From an uncultured Kangiella sp. (GTDB lineage Bacteria > Pseudomonadota > Gammaproteobacteria > Enterobacterales > Kangiellaceae): DNA of 64,000 nt. The notes below the pieces were generated by a model, which had not been told where the DNA came from, did no database searches, and worked only from the letters and a program-made list of their open reading frames with translations. Location: NCBI GenBank assembly GCA_947498625.1, contig CANMKR010000001.1, positions 488,090-552,089 of the forward strand, given 5' to 3'. Of this stretch, positions 35,162-44,217 are shown in pieces (position 1 is the first letter of the stretch; each line of letters opens with the position of its first letter). The position numbers and the translations under genes were made by a program.

Positions 35162-35739
35162 TGGCTTTAATTAATTTACTCGACTGGCGTGAAGAAGCAC
35201 GCCAACAACGCCAAAAAGAATTCTTTATTACTTTGGGTTTGATGGTGTTGTTTGCCGTTGCAATTATGGCGTTGGTTTATTGGGCAATGCAAGGGCGTAT
35301 AGGTGCCCAGCAAGAGCGAAACAGCTACCTCACTCAAGAAATCGACCAACTCAATAGACAAATAACTGAAATTGAAAAAATTGAACAAGAGTTGGCAGAA
35401 TTAGAAAATCAGATGGATGTTATTCAAGGGTTGCAGCAAAGCCGCCCTGAAGTTGTAAAAATGTTTTCTGACCTAGTAACTTCAGTTCCTGAAGGAATCC
35501 ATCTCAATAGCTTTGAAAGAACCAATGATAAGAATTTAACTTTTGTAGGCCGCGGTGAAACAACGCCTAGAATTTCTGAGTTTATGAGAAAACTGGATAG
35601 CTCGGAGCGTTTAAGAGCTGGTGATTTAAAAGACATTAAAAAAGAACAGAAAGGAATCCCAGCACAAAACTTTGTGTTAGGCGGTTTACAAGTAATTCCA
35701 GGTAGAGATGGTAAGGAAGCTGATGGAGGTACTAACTAA
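35161..35739 (+). CDS. pilN: Type IV pilus assembly protein PilN
   Basis: 192 residues from the ATG overlapping the pilM stop. The start gives the diagnostic INLLDWREEARQQRQKEF, the PilM-binding peptide. One transmembrane helix lies at about 21-42, then a periplasmic coiled coil (about 48-90) and a ferredoxin-like domain. PilN pairs with PilO in the inner membrane. Its stop overlaps the pilO start. Confidence 0.95.
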   Translation: MALINLLDWREEARQQRQKEFFITLGLMVLFAVAIMALVYWAMQGRIGAQQERNSYLTQEIDQLNRQITEIEKIEQELAELENQMDVIQGLQQSRPEVVKMFSDLVTSVPEGIHLNSFERTNDKNLTFVGRGETTPRISEFMRKLDSSERLRAGDLKDIKKEQKGIPAQNFVLGGLQVIPGRDGKEADGGTN

Positions 35740-36350
35740 TGGCTGATATGAGCAAGTATCAAGATATTAATAATATGGGTAATTGGCCTTGGCCGGGAAA
35801 AATTGCTGTGATTGTTGCTGCTATGTTAGTAGTTTTTGGCCTGGGCTATTACTTCTTTACGAGTGATCAATTGCTTGAATTAGAATCGAAAGAAAGAATA
35901 GAGCAAGAGAAAATTTCGGAATTTACTACCAAATACAAAAAAGCTGCAAATCTAGAGTTATATCGTCAACAAAAGCAAGAAATGCAAAATATTTTTAATG
36001 ATTTGTTGGAGAGGCTCCCGAAAAGTACGGAAATTCCAGGTTTGCTTGATGAGATATCGTACGCGGCTTCTGGCGCAGGAGTGGATTTGATTTCGCACTC
36101 TTATCAAGGTGAAGTACCTAAAGAATTTTATATGGAAAAACCGATAAGCATATCTGCGATTGGCAGTTATCACCAAATTGCAGACTTTGTAAGTCGCATT
36201 TCAGGTCTACCTCGTATCGTTACATTGCATGATTTTAAAATTCAACCTGCAACAGCTACTGGTAGAAGAGCTGGAGAAGACAGTAATGCTGAAACTTTAA
36301 GCTTTACTGTATTGGCGAAAACTTATCGTTATGAACCCAAGGATATATAG
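35739..36350 (+). CDS. pilO: Type IV pilus assembly protein PilO
   Basis: 203 residues: a short cytosolic N-terminus with NNMGNWPWPGK, one transmembrane helix (about 21-42), a coiled coil (about 43-90), then a periplasmic ferredoxin-like domain. It dimerises with PilN and contacts PilP. The gene overlaps pilN by one base and abuts pilP. Confidence 0.95.
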   Translation: MADMSKYQDINNMGNWPWPGKIAVIVAAMLVVFGLGYYFFTSDQLLELESKERIEQEKISEFTTKYKKAANLELYRQQKQEMQNIFNDLLERLPKSTEIPGLLDEISYAASGAGVDLISHSYQGEVPKEFYMEKPISISAIGSYHQIADFVSRISGLPRIVTLHDFKIQPATATGRRAGEDSNAETLSFTVLAKTYRYEPKDI

Positions 36351-36911
36351 GTGGCTTTAACAATGACTAAAATAAAATCATTATCAGTTGCTATCCTAGC
36401 TGGCTTTATATTGTCGGCATGCCAAGGAAGTGGGCTGAACGAACTTCAACAAAAGGTTCAACAGATTAAAGACAGTACTCCTACAGGAATTAAAGAATTG
36501 CCGACGGTCATTCCTTATGAGCCTTATGCTTACGATGCATTCGCTTTAAGAAGTCCATTTGCGCAACTTGACCCTGAATATGAAACGCGTTTACTCCAAA
36601 TTGAAGAGGGTTGTGAAAGTGACTTACAACCTGATCCTAATCGTCAGAAATTTGATTTAGAGCGATTTGGCTTGGATGCTTTGCAATATGTCGGCTTGAT
36701 ATCCAATAAGCGACAGCATCGCGGTTTGATCAAAATTCAATCAGGAGAAAGTGCAGGCGTTATTCAACCAGTCTATGAGGGTGAATACATTGGTCTTAAT
36801 GACGGTAAGGTTATAAAAATAGATAGTGATCAAATCACTATTGAAGCAATAGTACCGAATTCAAAGGGATGTTGGGAAAAACGTCCGCAGTACCTAGTGA
36901 TAGGACAGTAG
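36351..36911 (+). CDS. pilP: Type IV pilus lipoprotein PilP
   Basis: 186 residues. A signal peptide ends in ILSAC, a lipobox. The C-terminal beta-sandwich (about 95-180) binds the N0 domain of PilQ and joins the inner and outer membrane parts of the machine. The start is GTG at 36351, directly after the pilO stop and with AAGGA seven bases upstream; the ATG at 36363 is a possible alternative. Confidence 0.93.
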   Translation: MALTMTKIKSLSVAILAGFILSACQGSGLNELQQKVQQIKDSTPTGIKELPTVIPYEPYAYDAFALRSPFAQLDPEYETRLLQIEEGCESDLQPDPNRQKFDLERFGLDALQYVGLISNKRQHRGLIKIQSGESAGVIQPVYEGEYIGLNDGKVIKIDSDQITIEAIVPNSKGCWEKRPQYLVIGQ

Positions 36912-36920
36912 GGGGCAATA

Positions 36921-39107
36921 ATGAAACTAACGAATTTATGGAATCAACAGTTACACTTGGGTAATAAAATTATGTTGAAAAAATCTAAAGGTTTTTTAAA
37001 GAAATGTTCATTGGCAATGGTGACTTTGCTAGCATCTTGGGGTATTAAAGCCAGCCAGTTGGAATCAATTGATTACCAAGTATTGCCTGGAGATAAGGTT
37101 CAATTAAAACTTGAGTATTCAAGTGCTCCTCCTACACCTTCGGAGTTTACTACGGTTAGTCCAGCACGCATTTCTATGGATTTCGATGGAGTAGATTCAA
37201 ACCTTGTTTATAAAACTAAACAGGTGGGTGTTGGCGTTGTAAATTCTGTTACTGCGGTAGAAGCCGGTGGAAGAACTCGTGTAATTATTAATCTTGACCG
37301 CATGGTTTCCTACAATAGCCAGCTTCAAGGTAACACTTATCTAGTAACACTAGGTAATACGGGAGTTTCTGCAGTAAATAATGTAGCTGCTAGTATTCCT
37401 ACCAGCACTTCAAGCTCTTCTGGCAATTACGATATTTCTAGCATTGATTTTAGGCGTGGGACAGACGGTTCTGGTCGAGTATTAGTCAATTTAGGCAATC
37501 CAAATGTGTCAGTTGATTTACGTCAAGAAGGTCGTAATGTCATTGCAGACTTCTTACAAACCGATATCGATCCAAATTTCATTCGTAAATTGGATGTTGT
37601 TGATTTCGCAACTCCTGCGCAGATAGTGGAAACCAGTCGTCGTGGTAATACGGTTCGCCTTGTGGTTCGTGCAACTGATAATTTTGAATATTTAGCTTAT
37701 CAAGCGGATGATCAATACACGCTTGAGTTAAAACCTTTATCTAAAAAGGAAATTGAAAAACGTGAGCGCGATAAGCCTAAGTGGTCTGGAGACCGTTTAA
37801 CATTGCAATTCCAAGATATGGATTTAAAAGCGATTTTGCATACTTTGGGTGATTTTGCGGGCTTAAATATTGTTATTAGTGATGATGTTCAAGGATCTAT
37901 GGCGTTGAATTTAGTCAACGTGCCATGGGATCAAGCTTTAGATATTATTCTAAAATCTAAAGGGCTAGGTAAGCGTCAAGAAGGCAATGTAATTATGATT
38001 GCTCCTGTTGAGATTATCGCTCAACGTGAAGAGCAAGAATTAGAAGCTCTTAAGCAAGTGGAAGAGTTGGCTCCTTTACGTACTGAAATTATTCAAGTGA
38101 ATTACGCAAAAGCTGTTGAAATAGCATCACTTCTGAAGCCATCTAACTTGTCTACTTCAAGTGGCATAGGCTCAACTTCCGCTGATCAATCGGTAGGTAT
38201 CTTATCTGACAGAGGCGCCGTCTCTATAGATGTAAGGACTAACAGTCTTATTGTGAAAGATGTATCCAGTAAAATTGAGGAAGCTAGAAACTTAGTAGAA
38301 TTATTGGATCGTCCAATTCAGCAAGTATTAATTGAAGCTCGAATTGTGACAGCAGATGATGGCTTTGCTCGTGATATTGGGGCGCGCTTTGGTATTTCAG
38401 ATCAGTTTAATAGCAACGAAGGTGCTGTTTCCGGGACGCTAGGAAGAGCTTCTCAATTAGTCGGAGCCCCTATAGATGGCTTGTCCACTTCTCCCTTAAA
38501 TGTCAGCTTACCAGTAGCCAATCCTGCAGGTTCATTAGGATTATCTTTCTTTAGATTGGCAGAAGGTTTGATTCTTGATCTAGAAATATCGGCGTTAGAG
38601 TCAGAAAACCGCGGTGAAGTTATATCAAGTCCTAAAGTGGTGACCGCAAATCAAAGAGAAGCTTTTATTAAAGCTGGTGAAGAAATCCCCTATTTGGAAG
38701 GTGGTAACGCTGGTAATTCTAACATTCAGTTTAAAGAAGCTGTGCTAGAGTTGAGGGTAACTCCTCAAATCACTCCTGATGGCCGTGTAAATCTAGACTT
38801 AGCAATCAAACAAGATAGGCGAGGTGCTGACGTTGTATTTACTACAGCTAATGGTCAGGCTGTCGGAGGCGCTCCAGCGATTAATACTCAAGAAATCGGC
38901 ACTCAGGTACTTGTAGATAACGGCGAGACTATTGTTTTAGGCGGTATATTCCAACACAGAACAACGGTTAATGAAACCAAAGTGCCTCTTCTTGGTGATA
39001 TCCCGTTCATGGGTTGGTTGTTTAGAAACACTTCTAGAGAAAACTCAAAAGAAGAGTTACTTATCTTTGTTACACCTAAAATATTAAATCCTGACTTGAA
39101 ATTATAA
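36921..39107 (+). CDS. pilQ: Type IV pilus secretin PilQ
   Basis: 728 residues. A signal region (about 25-45 after a longer N-terminus) is followed by two AMIN domains (about 45-140 and 165-260). N0 and N1 domains follow (about 290-440), then the secretin domain to the C-terminus. The secretin signature VPLLGDIPFMGWLF is near the end. It forms the outer-membrane channel for the pilus. GGGGG upstream supports the first ATG; a second in-frame ATG at 36972 would give a more usual signal peptide length. Confidence 0.96.
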   Translation: MKLTNLWNQQLHLGNKIMLKKSKGFLKKCSLAMVTLLASWGIKASQLESIDYQVLPGDKVQLKLEYSSAPPTPSEFTTVSPARISMDFDGVDSNLVYKTKQVGVGVVNSVTAVEAGGRTRVIINLDRMVSYNSQLQGNTYLVTLGNTGVSAVNNVAASIPTSTSSSSGNYDISSIDFRRGTDGSGRVLVNLGNPNVSVDLRQEGRNVIADFLQTDIDPNFIRKLDVVDFATPAQIVETSRRGNTVRLVVRATDNFEYLAYQADDQYTLELKPLSKKEIEKRERDKPKWSGDRLTLQFQDMDLKAILHTLGDFAGLNIVISDDVQGSMALNLVNVPWDQALDIILKSKGLGKRQEGNVIMIAPVEIIAQREEQELEALKQVEELAPLRTEIIQVNYAKAVEIASLLKPSNLSTSSGIGSTSADQSVGILSDRGAVSIDVRTNSLIVKDVSSKIEEARNLVELLDRPIQQVLIEARIVTADDGFARDIGARFGISDQFNSNEGAVSGTLGRASQLVGAPIDGLSTSPLNVSLPVANPAGSLGLSFFRLAEGLILDLEISALESENRGEVISSPKVVTANQREAFIKAGEEIPYLEGGNAGNSNIQFKEAVLELRVTPQITPDGRVNLDLAIKQDRRGADVVFTTANGQAVGGAPAINTQEIGTQVLVDNGETIVLGGIFQHRTTVNETKVPLLGDIPFMGWLFRNTSRENSKEELLIFVTPKILNPDLKL

Positions 39108-39126
39108 GAGTCGTACCCAATAAACT

Positions 39127-39157
39127 AAAACCTAGGTATAATGCCTGGGTTTTTAGT
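39127..39157. terminator. Hairpin between pilQ and aroK
   Basis: AAAACCTAGG (39127-39136) pairs with CCTGGGTTTT (39144-39153) with one G-T wobble; the loop is TATAATG and T-rich sequence follows. It can end pilQ transcripts. The loop spells a perfect -10 hexamer, but no -35 is seen at the right distance. Confidence 0.65.
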
Positions 39158-39194
39158 TTTCTACATAAGTACAAATAAAGAGTATTAGTAATTA

Positions 39195-39716
39195 ATGAAA
39201 GGTAAGCGCAATATATTTTTAATCGGTCCTATGGGTGCTGGTAAGACGACAATTGGTAAGCAACTGGCAGAAGTATTGAAGCTAGACTTTATTGATAGTG
39301 ATCAAGAGTTAGAGAGAAGGACTGGTGCGCCTATAGACTGGATTTTTGACATTGAAGGTGAAGATGGCTTTCGTAAGCGCGAAGAAGATGTGATTGAAGA
39401 GCTCACTCAAATGCAAGGAATTGTGCTGGCAACGGGTGGTGGGGCTATCGTTTCGGATAAAAGTCGTAATTTTTTGGCAGCCCGTGGCGTAGTTGTTTAT
39501 TTAGAAACCTCTATAGAGCAGCAATTGGAACGTACTCGCCGTGACAAGCGCCGTCCACTCATTCAAAATGAAAACCCGCAGGAAGTACTAGAACAGTTAA
39601 TGGTAGATCGTGAAACATTCTATACAGAAATTGCCGATCTAACCGTTCCTACCAATATTAGTTCAGTAAAATCTGTAGCTAAGCAGATAGTTGAGCTTAT
39701 GGATCAGTCCATCTAA
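39195..39716 (+). CDS. aroK: Shikimate kinase I
   Basis: 173 residues. The P-loop [12 protein letters not shown] (11-22) and the DSDQELE segment with shikimate-binding Asp are present, as are ATGGGA and the lid RRDKRRPLI. It phosphorylates shikimate in the chorismate pathway. It lies between pilQ and aroB, the conserved gammaproteobacterial order. Confidence 0.96.
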   Translation: MKGKRNIFLIGPMGAGKTTIGKQLAEVLKLDFIDSDQELERRTGAPIDWIFDIEGEDGFRKREEDVIEELTQMQGIVLATGGGAIVSDKSRNFLAARGVVVYLETSIEQQLERTRRDKRRPLIQNENPQEVLEQLMVDRETFYTEIADLTVPTNISSVKSVAKQIVELMDQSI

Positions 39717-39734
39717 TGCATTTGAGCGATAATT

Positions 39735-40847
39735 TTGAAACAGATAAAGTTATCGCTTGAACGCAAAAACTCTAACTACGATATTTGTATTGGCTCAGGC
39801 CTAATACCATCACATTCTTTTAGCTTCTTAGAAAGTTTTACAGGCAGTCAAATTGCTGTAATTTCTAATCATGAAATTAGTAAGCTTTACTATGAAAAAG
39901 TTAAGCTAGCGATTCAAACAATTAAGCCACACATAGAAATACAGCTAATTTCTTTGCTTGCAGGCGAATCCACTAAATCTATTGATTCATTCTCTGAAAT
40001 TCTTGATACCTTGGTTCGAAGCAGGTTTAAGAGGAATGATCTACTTATCGCTTTAGGCGGCGGTGTAGTTGGCGATCTAACAGGGTTTACAGCAGCCTGC
40101 TACCAAAGAGGGATTGATTTTGTGCAGGTGCCAACGACATTACTGGCAATGGTTGATTCTTCAGTGGGTGGCAAAACAGCCATTAATCACAGTAAAGGCA
40201 AGAACCTTATTGGAGCTTTTCACCAACCCGCCGAAGTAATTATAGATACAGATTGCTTAAAAAGTTTACCTGATAGTGAATTTAGTGCAGGTATGGCAGA
40301 AGTTATAAAAATAGCGGCAATCTATGATGAATCTTTTTTTGAATGGCTTGAATTAAATTACAGTAAAGTTTTGAGCAAAGATGCTAGTGCTTTAGAGTAT
40401 ATGATTTTTAAAAGCTGTAGTCTGAAAGCAAAAGTAGTAGAGCAAGATGAGTTAGAGCAAGGTATAAGAGCTATTCTAAACTTTGGTCATACCTTTGGTC
40501 ATGCTATTGAAAACTTATCAGGCTACGGCAAAGTTCTACATGGTGAAGCGGTTGCAATAGGAATGGTTTTAGCTGCTGGTTTTTCCAATGATGAAGCCAA
40601 GTTGGATGCTAACATTTCTAGTCGCTTAGTTAAGCTTTTAAAGCGTTTTAACTTACCCACTGAGTTACCAGCTAATTTGGACCAAGAACAGATAGTAGAT
40701 GCAATGTTGTTGGATAAAAAAAATAAAGAAAAGGGAATAAGGCTCATATTAATAGAAAAGCTTGGCTCAGCTATTATTAAAGAATTCAGTAAGAAATCGA
40801 TAAGCACCTATCTGCTTAACTATAAGACTTTAGAAGGCGAGAGTTAA
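39735..40847 (+). CDS. aroB: 3-dehydroquinate synthase
   Basis: 370 residues. Features of the family: ALGGGVVGDLTGF (NAD site), DSSVGGKTAINHSKGKNLIG (substrate and metal site) and FGHTFGHAIE (zinc ligands). It converts DAHP to 3-dehydroquinate. The only start near the beginning of the frame is TTG at 39735, because an upstream in-frame stop leaves no ATG or GTG. It overlaps the DamX-like gene by one base. Confidence 0.95.
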   Translation: MKQIKLSLERKNSNYDICIGSGLIPSHSFSFLESFTGSQIAVISNHEISKLYYEKVKLAIQTIKPHIEIQLISLLAGESTKSIDSFSEILDTLVRSRFKRNDLLIALGGGVVGDLTGFTAACYQRGIDFVQVPTTLLAMVDSSVGGKTAINHSKGKNLIGAFHQPAEVIIDTDCLKSLPDSEFSAGMAEVIKIAAIYDESFFEWLELNYSKVLSKDASALEYMIFKSCSLKAKVVEQDELEQGIRAILNFGHTFGHAIENLSGYGKVLHGEAVAIGMVLAAGFSNDEAKLDANISSRLVKLLKRFNLPTELPANLDQEQIVDAMLLDKKNKEKGIRLILIEKLGSAIIKEFSKKSISTYLLNYKTLEGES

Positions 40848-41962
40848 TGGAGCAAGTCGGTAGAAAGTTAATTCATGTCCCTGACTCTTGGATGCGATTA
40901 ATCAATTTAATCAAAATGCAGGCAAACAGTGGAAATTTCATATTTTTGGAAGCTCCATTTGCCGCAGGAAAATCAACTTTTGCTGAAATTCTAATAAAGA
41001 AATTAACAATTAATGATGAAGTTGAGGTTTTTTACCAAAAGTTACACCCACTAGTAACCACCGACAATATTTTATCTCAATTTGAGGCGAACGCGGGCTT
41101 AACTAGCGTGGTCATTCTTGATGATGCCGCGGAAGTAGAAGCTGCGGTTCTTGAAGAGCTAATTTCTTCTAATGACGATTATTATTATGTGATTTTGGCC
41201 GAGCCAGAACTCGTAAACCGTGTTCCTAGATTGCAAAACTCTCGCTTTAACTTACCGCTTTTTAATAAGCAGGATTGTCATAAGCTTTTGAGCAAAATGT
41301 ATCAATTAAGAGATTCAGCTATTGAGATACCAGTCTTGGAGAGCGAGCTCGTTTATTATGAAAGTAAAGGCTTTCCCGCCGAGATTATTAAAATTGGCGA
41401 GCGGTTGGGCGATAAGTTCAAGAAGCAAAGTTCTGGCGTTACAAGTTTTGAAATAGCCAATAAAGGGATTTTCTCAACGGCGGTGTTGTTACTAGGCTTT
41501 ATAGTATTGCTAGCTTACCTGTTTTGGCCGAGTGACGAGAAAGTGAGTCAGCAAAGCCCTGAGAATATAGAAAATCCAACTAGCACAACGTCTTTAGAAT
41601 TACCCATCAATACTAATTCAATCGAAAATATGGATGCTGGGGAATTGATAATACAGCAAGAAGAAAGTAATAAGCCCCTTAGTTTTAGCGAATGGGTTGC
41701 TGAGCAAGACCCTGAGCATTACACCATACAGTTGTATTCTAACGCGCTTGAGATCGACGCTATAAGTTTTAAAGATAAACTGGATCTTGCTGATTCCTAC
41801 CTGTATCCGGTAAATATTAATGCTCAGTTACAATACAGAGTAGTTTGGGGGGTATATCCAAATCGTGCCAGAGCACAATTAGCAATCCAATCGCTACCTG
41901 CAGAAATACTAAAGCAAAAACCATGGCTTAGATCCTTTAAATCCATTCAAGAAGAGCTATAA
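40847..41962 (+). CDS. damX: DamX-like SPOR-domain protein with N-terminal ATPase-like region
   Basis: 371 residues. The N-terminal cytosolic part has a P-loop-like APFAAGKSTF (near residue 36) and a VVILDDA strand, like the degenerate AAA region of DamX. A transmembrane helix is at about 206-226, then an acidic Ser/Thr/Asn linker, then a C-terminal SPOR domain (about 290-365, YTIQLYS and YRVVWGVYPNRARAQ). SPOR domains bind denuded glycan at the septum, so this is a division-associated protein. The position after aroB is conserved. Confidence 0.88.
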   Translation: MEQVGRKLIHVPDSWMRLINLIKMQANSGNFIFLEAPFAAGKSTFAEILIKKLTINDEVEVFYQKLHPLVTTDNILSQFEANAGLTSVVILDDAAEVEAAVLEELISSNDDYYYVILAEPELVNRVPRLQNSRFNLPLFNKQDCHKLLSKMYQLRDSAIEIPVLESELVYYESKGFPAEIIKIGERLGDKFKKQSSGVTSFEIANKGIFSTAVLLLGFIVLLAYLFWPSDEKVSQQSPENIENPTSTTSLELPINTNSIENMDAGELIIQQEESNKPLSFSEWVAEQDPEHYTIQLYSNALEIDAISFKDKLDLADSYLYPVNINAQLQYRVVWGVYPNRARAQLAIQSLPAEILKQKPWLRSFKSIQEEL

Positions 41963-42009
41963 ATCGCTCAAAATCAGCATTAATTTTAGCCTAATTAATA
42001 AGCTTCATC

Positions 42010-42038
42010 TATCGCTTAGCAAGGTTTCCAACTATAAT
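42010..42038 (+). promoter_or_regulatory. Candidate hemE promoter (-10 element)
   Basis: A consensus TATAAT (42033-42038) is followed by a GC-rich stretch (GCGCGC) suggestive of a growth-rate-sensitive discriminator. The -35 at a 17-base spacing is poor (TATCGC). It lies about 30 bases before the hemE ATG. Confidence 0.4.
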
Positions 42039-42067
42039 GCGCGCAAGCCGTTTATTTACTAGTGTCT

Positions 42068-43135
42068 ATGTCTATTCCTTTAAAAAATGATCGTTATATT
42101 AAAGCTTGCTTGCGTCAAGAGATTGACCGCACTCCTATCTGGATGATGCGCCAGGCTGGTCGTTATTTGCCAGAGTATCGCCAATTAAGAGCTGAAGCTG
42201 GCAGTTTTATGGATTTGTGTACTAATCCAGAATTGGCTTGCGAAGTCACCTTACAACCACTAAGACGATTCCCGTTAGATGCGGCAATTCTCTTTTCAGA
42301 TATTTTGACTATTCCTGATGCTATGGGAATGGGCTTGTATTTCACACCCGGTGAAGGTCCTGCATTTAAAAACCCGGTCAGAGATATGGCGGGGATAAAG
42401 TCGTTGCCGATACCAGATCCTAACCAAGAGTTAAAGTATGTTACCGATGCTGTCAGCACTATCCGTAAAGCGCTTAAGGGTGATGTACCACTTATCGGTT
42501 TTTCGGGTAGTCCCTGGACTCTAGCCACTTATATGGTGGAAGGCGCTAGCACCAAAAACTTTTCATTAGTAAAAGGTCTGATGTATCAAGATCCAATGGC
42601 GATGCACGCCTTATTGGATAAATTAGCTGATTCTATAATTGTGTATCTGAATGCTCAAGTTGCAGCAGGTGCACAATCATTGATGATTTTTGACACCTGG
42701 GGTGGTGTATTAACGCCTAGCGATTATCAAGAGTTCTCTCTTAGATATATGCAAAAAATCGTTGATGGTCTAACACGAGAATATGACGGCCAAAAAATCC
42801 CTGTGACTTTGTTTACTAAAGGAGCTGGAGACTGGTTGGATTTAATGGCGGCAACTGGTTGCGACTGTTTAGGGGTGGATTGGACTACGAATCTTGCTGA
42901 TGCAAAAAACAAGGTGCTAGGAAAAGTAGCGCTACAAGGTAATATGGATCCTTCTATTTTATATGGAACAGAGCACAGAATTCGCGAAGAAGTCAGTAAA
43001 ATCCTTGCAAGTTATGGACAAGGCAGCGGACATGTATTTAACTTAGGTCACGGCATCCATCAAACGGTCAATCCAGAAAATGCGGGTGCCTTTATTAAAG
43101 CTGTACACGAACTTAGCCCTGAATATCATAAGTAA
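42068..43135 (+). CDS. hemE: Uroporphyrinogen decarboxylase
   Basis: 355 residues from the ATG at 42068; a GTG two codons upstream is possible, but the family starts close to [10 protein letters not shown]. The signatures [15 protein letters not shown] and [16 protein letters not shown] are intact. The enzyme decarboxylates uroporphyrinogen III to coproporphyrinogen III in the cytosol. The gene follows the pil-aro-damX block. No terminator is visible before the next gene. Confidence 0.97.
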   Translation: MSIPLKNDRYIKACLRQEIDRTPIWMMRQAGRYLPEYRQLRAEAGSFMDLCTNPELACEVTLQPLRRFPLDAAILFSDILTIPDAMGMGLYFTPGEGPAFKNPVRDMAGIKSLPIPDPNQELKYVTDAVSTIRKALKGDVPLIGFSGSPWTLATYMVEGASTKNFSLVKGLMYQDPMAMHALLDKLADSIIVYLNAQVAAGAQSLMIFDTWGGVLTPSDYQEFSLRYMQKIVDGLTREYDGQKIPVTLFTKGAGDWLDLMAATGCDCLGVDWTTNLADAKNKVLGKVALQGNMDPSILYGTEHRIREEVSKILASYGQGSGHVFNLGHGIHQTVNPENAGAFIKAVHELSPEYHK

Positions 43136-43146
43136 AAAAAACTGGC

Positions 43147-44136
43147 GTGCGTAAAGAAAGCGAATTTAAACCTCCTTGGTGGTTAACGAATCGACATCTG
43201 CAAACTTTTTGGAGCCCTTTGGTTCCAAAATTGCCTTTGCCTGAGCTAAAGCGGGAAAGGCTAGAGCTCAGCGATGGAGATTTTCTCGATCTTGATTGGC
43301 TCAATAAAGATTTAGACTCGCCGACCGTTGTTTTACTGCATGGCTTAGAGGGTAACCTTGATTCTCCTTATTTAAGACGCATGCTTAATCAACTAGCAGA
43401 AAAAGGCTGGCGTGGCTTGTTAGTCTATTGGCGTGGTTGCAGTGGTGAAATGAATCGCTTAACCAAGACCTATCATGCTGGGCGAAGTGAAGATTTAGCA
43501 GAAGTCATTGATTATTTACGTGCTAACTTAAATCAAGCTCCAGTGTTTACTGTGGGCTATTCCTTAGGTGCTAATGTCTTACTTAAATGGTTGGGTGAGC
43601 AAGGCAAAGTAAAGCAAGATACGCTAATAGAAGCCGCTTTCGCCGTTTCTACGCCTTTCGATTTGGCTATTTGTGCCGATTCCATCGATAAAGGTTTCTC
43701 CAAAATCTATAAACATTATTTACTGGCTACTTTAAAAAAGAAAATAGTGAGTAAATTCAGCGCAGAAGAGTTGCTTAAGCATTTGAATTTAACAGCAAAA
43801 GATATCTGGCTCATCAGCGGTATGCGAGAGTTTGATGAGCGGATTAGCTCTAAGCTAAACGGCTTTGAAAACGCGGATGATTATTATCGTCAATGTTCCA
43901 GTAAATACTTCTTAGCTGATATTCAAGTTCCTACGGTTATATTACATGCTGAAGATGACCCGTTTATGTCTCCAGAGATCATTCCCAATGAAGAAGACCT
44001 CTCAGCAAATATGGAAGTCAGGGTGTCCAAAAACGGCGGTCATGTGGGCTTTGTTAGCGATCCCAATAAGTTAGGCTATAGCTATTTCTTAGAAAATTCG
44101 GTGCTCGAATTTTTCTCTAGTTTCGTGAAAGCTTAA
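43147..44136 (+). CDS. YheT-type alpha/beta hydrolase
   Basis: 329 residues. The N-terminal FKPPWWLTNRHLQTFWSPL is diagnostic of the YheT/AB-hydrolase family. The oxyanion segment is VVLLHGLEG, the nucleophile is the Ser of VGYSLGAN, the acid Asp is in HAEDDPF and the His is in NGGHVGF. Family members are putative esterases. The start is a GTG 12 bases after hemE, with no strong ribosome site, so it may be coupled to hemE. Confidence 0.88.
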   Translation: MRKESEFKPPWWLTNRHLQTFWSPLVPKLPLPELKRERLELSDGDFLDLDWLNKDLDSPTVVLLHGLEGNLDSPYLRRMLNQLAEKGWRGLLVYWRGCSGEMNRLTKTYHAGRSEDLAEVIDYLRANLNQAPVFTVGYSLGANVLLKWLGEQGKVKQDTLIEAAFAVSTPFDLAICADSIDKGFSKIYKHYLLATLKKKIVSKFSAEELLKHLNLTAKDIWLISGMREFDERISSKLNGFENADDYYRQCSSKYFLADIQVPTVILHAEDDPFMSPEIIPNEEDLSANMEVRVSKNGGHVGFVSDPNKLGYSYFLENSVLEFFSSFVKA

Positions 44137-44180
44137 CTATTACGAATTATCAATTAATCACTTTAATTTTGTCCAAAGTT

Positions 44181-44202
44181 TGCTATTCTGGTTCGACCAG
44201 AA
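44181..44202. promoter_or_regulatory. FadR-like operator over a candidate extended -10
   Basis: A perfect 17-bp inverted repeat, TTCTGGT-TCG-ACCAGAA (44186-44202), contains CTGGTTCGACCAG. This matches the CTGGTNCGACCAG core I know from E. coli FadR sites such as fadBA. It overlaps an extended -10-like TGCTATTCT (44181-44189) and lies 15 bases before the aldehyde dehydrogenase ATG, a position suited to repression. No fadR gene is in the window. Confidence 0.55.
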
Positions 44203-44217
44203 ACTGCTAATAATGCT

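Noticed and set aside
39112-39142. TATAAT in the pilQ-aroK hairpin loop as a firm promoter
   Set aside because: There is no acceptable -35 hexamer at 16-18 bases, and the hexamer lies inside a terminator-like stem-loop.
42163-42528. 121-codon antisense open frame inside hemE
   Set aside because: It is a shadow of a strongly conserved enzyme gene, without a ribosome site or recognisable protein features.
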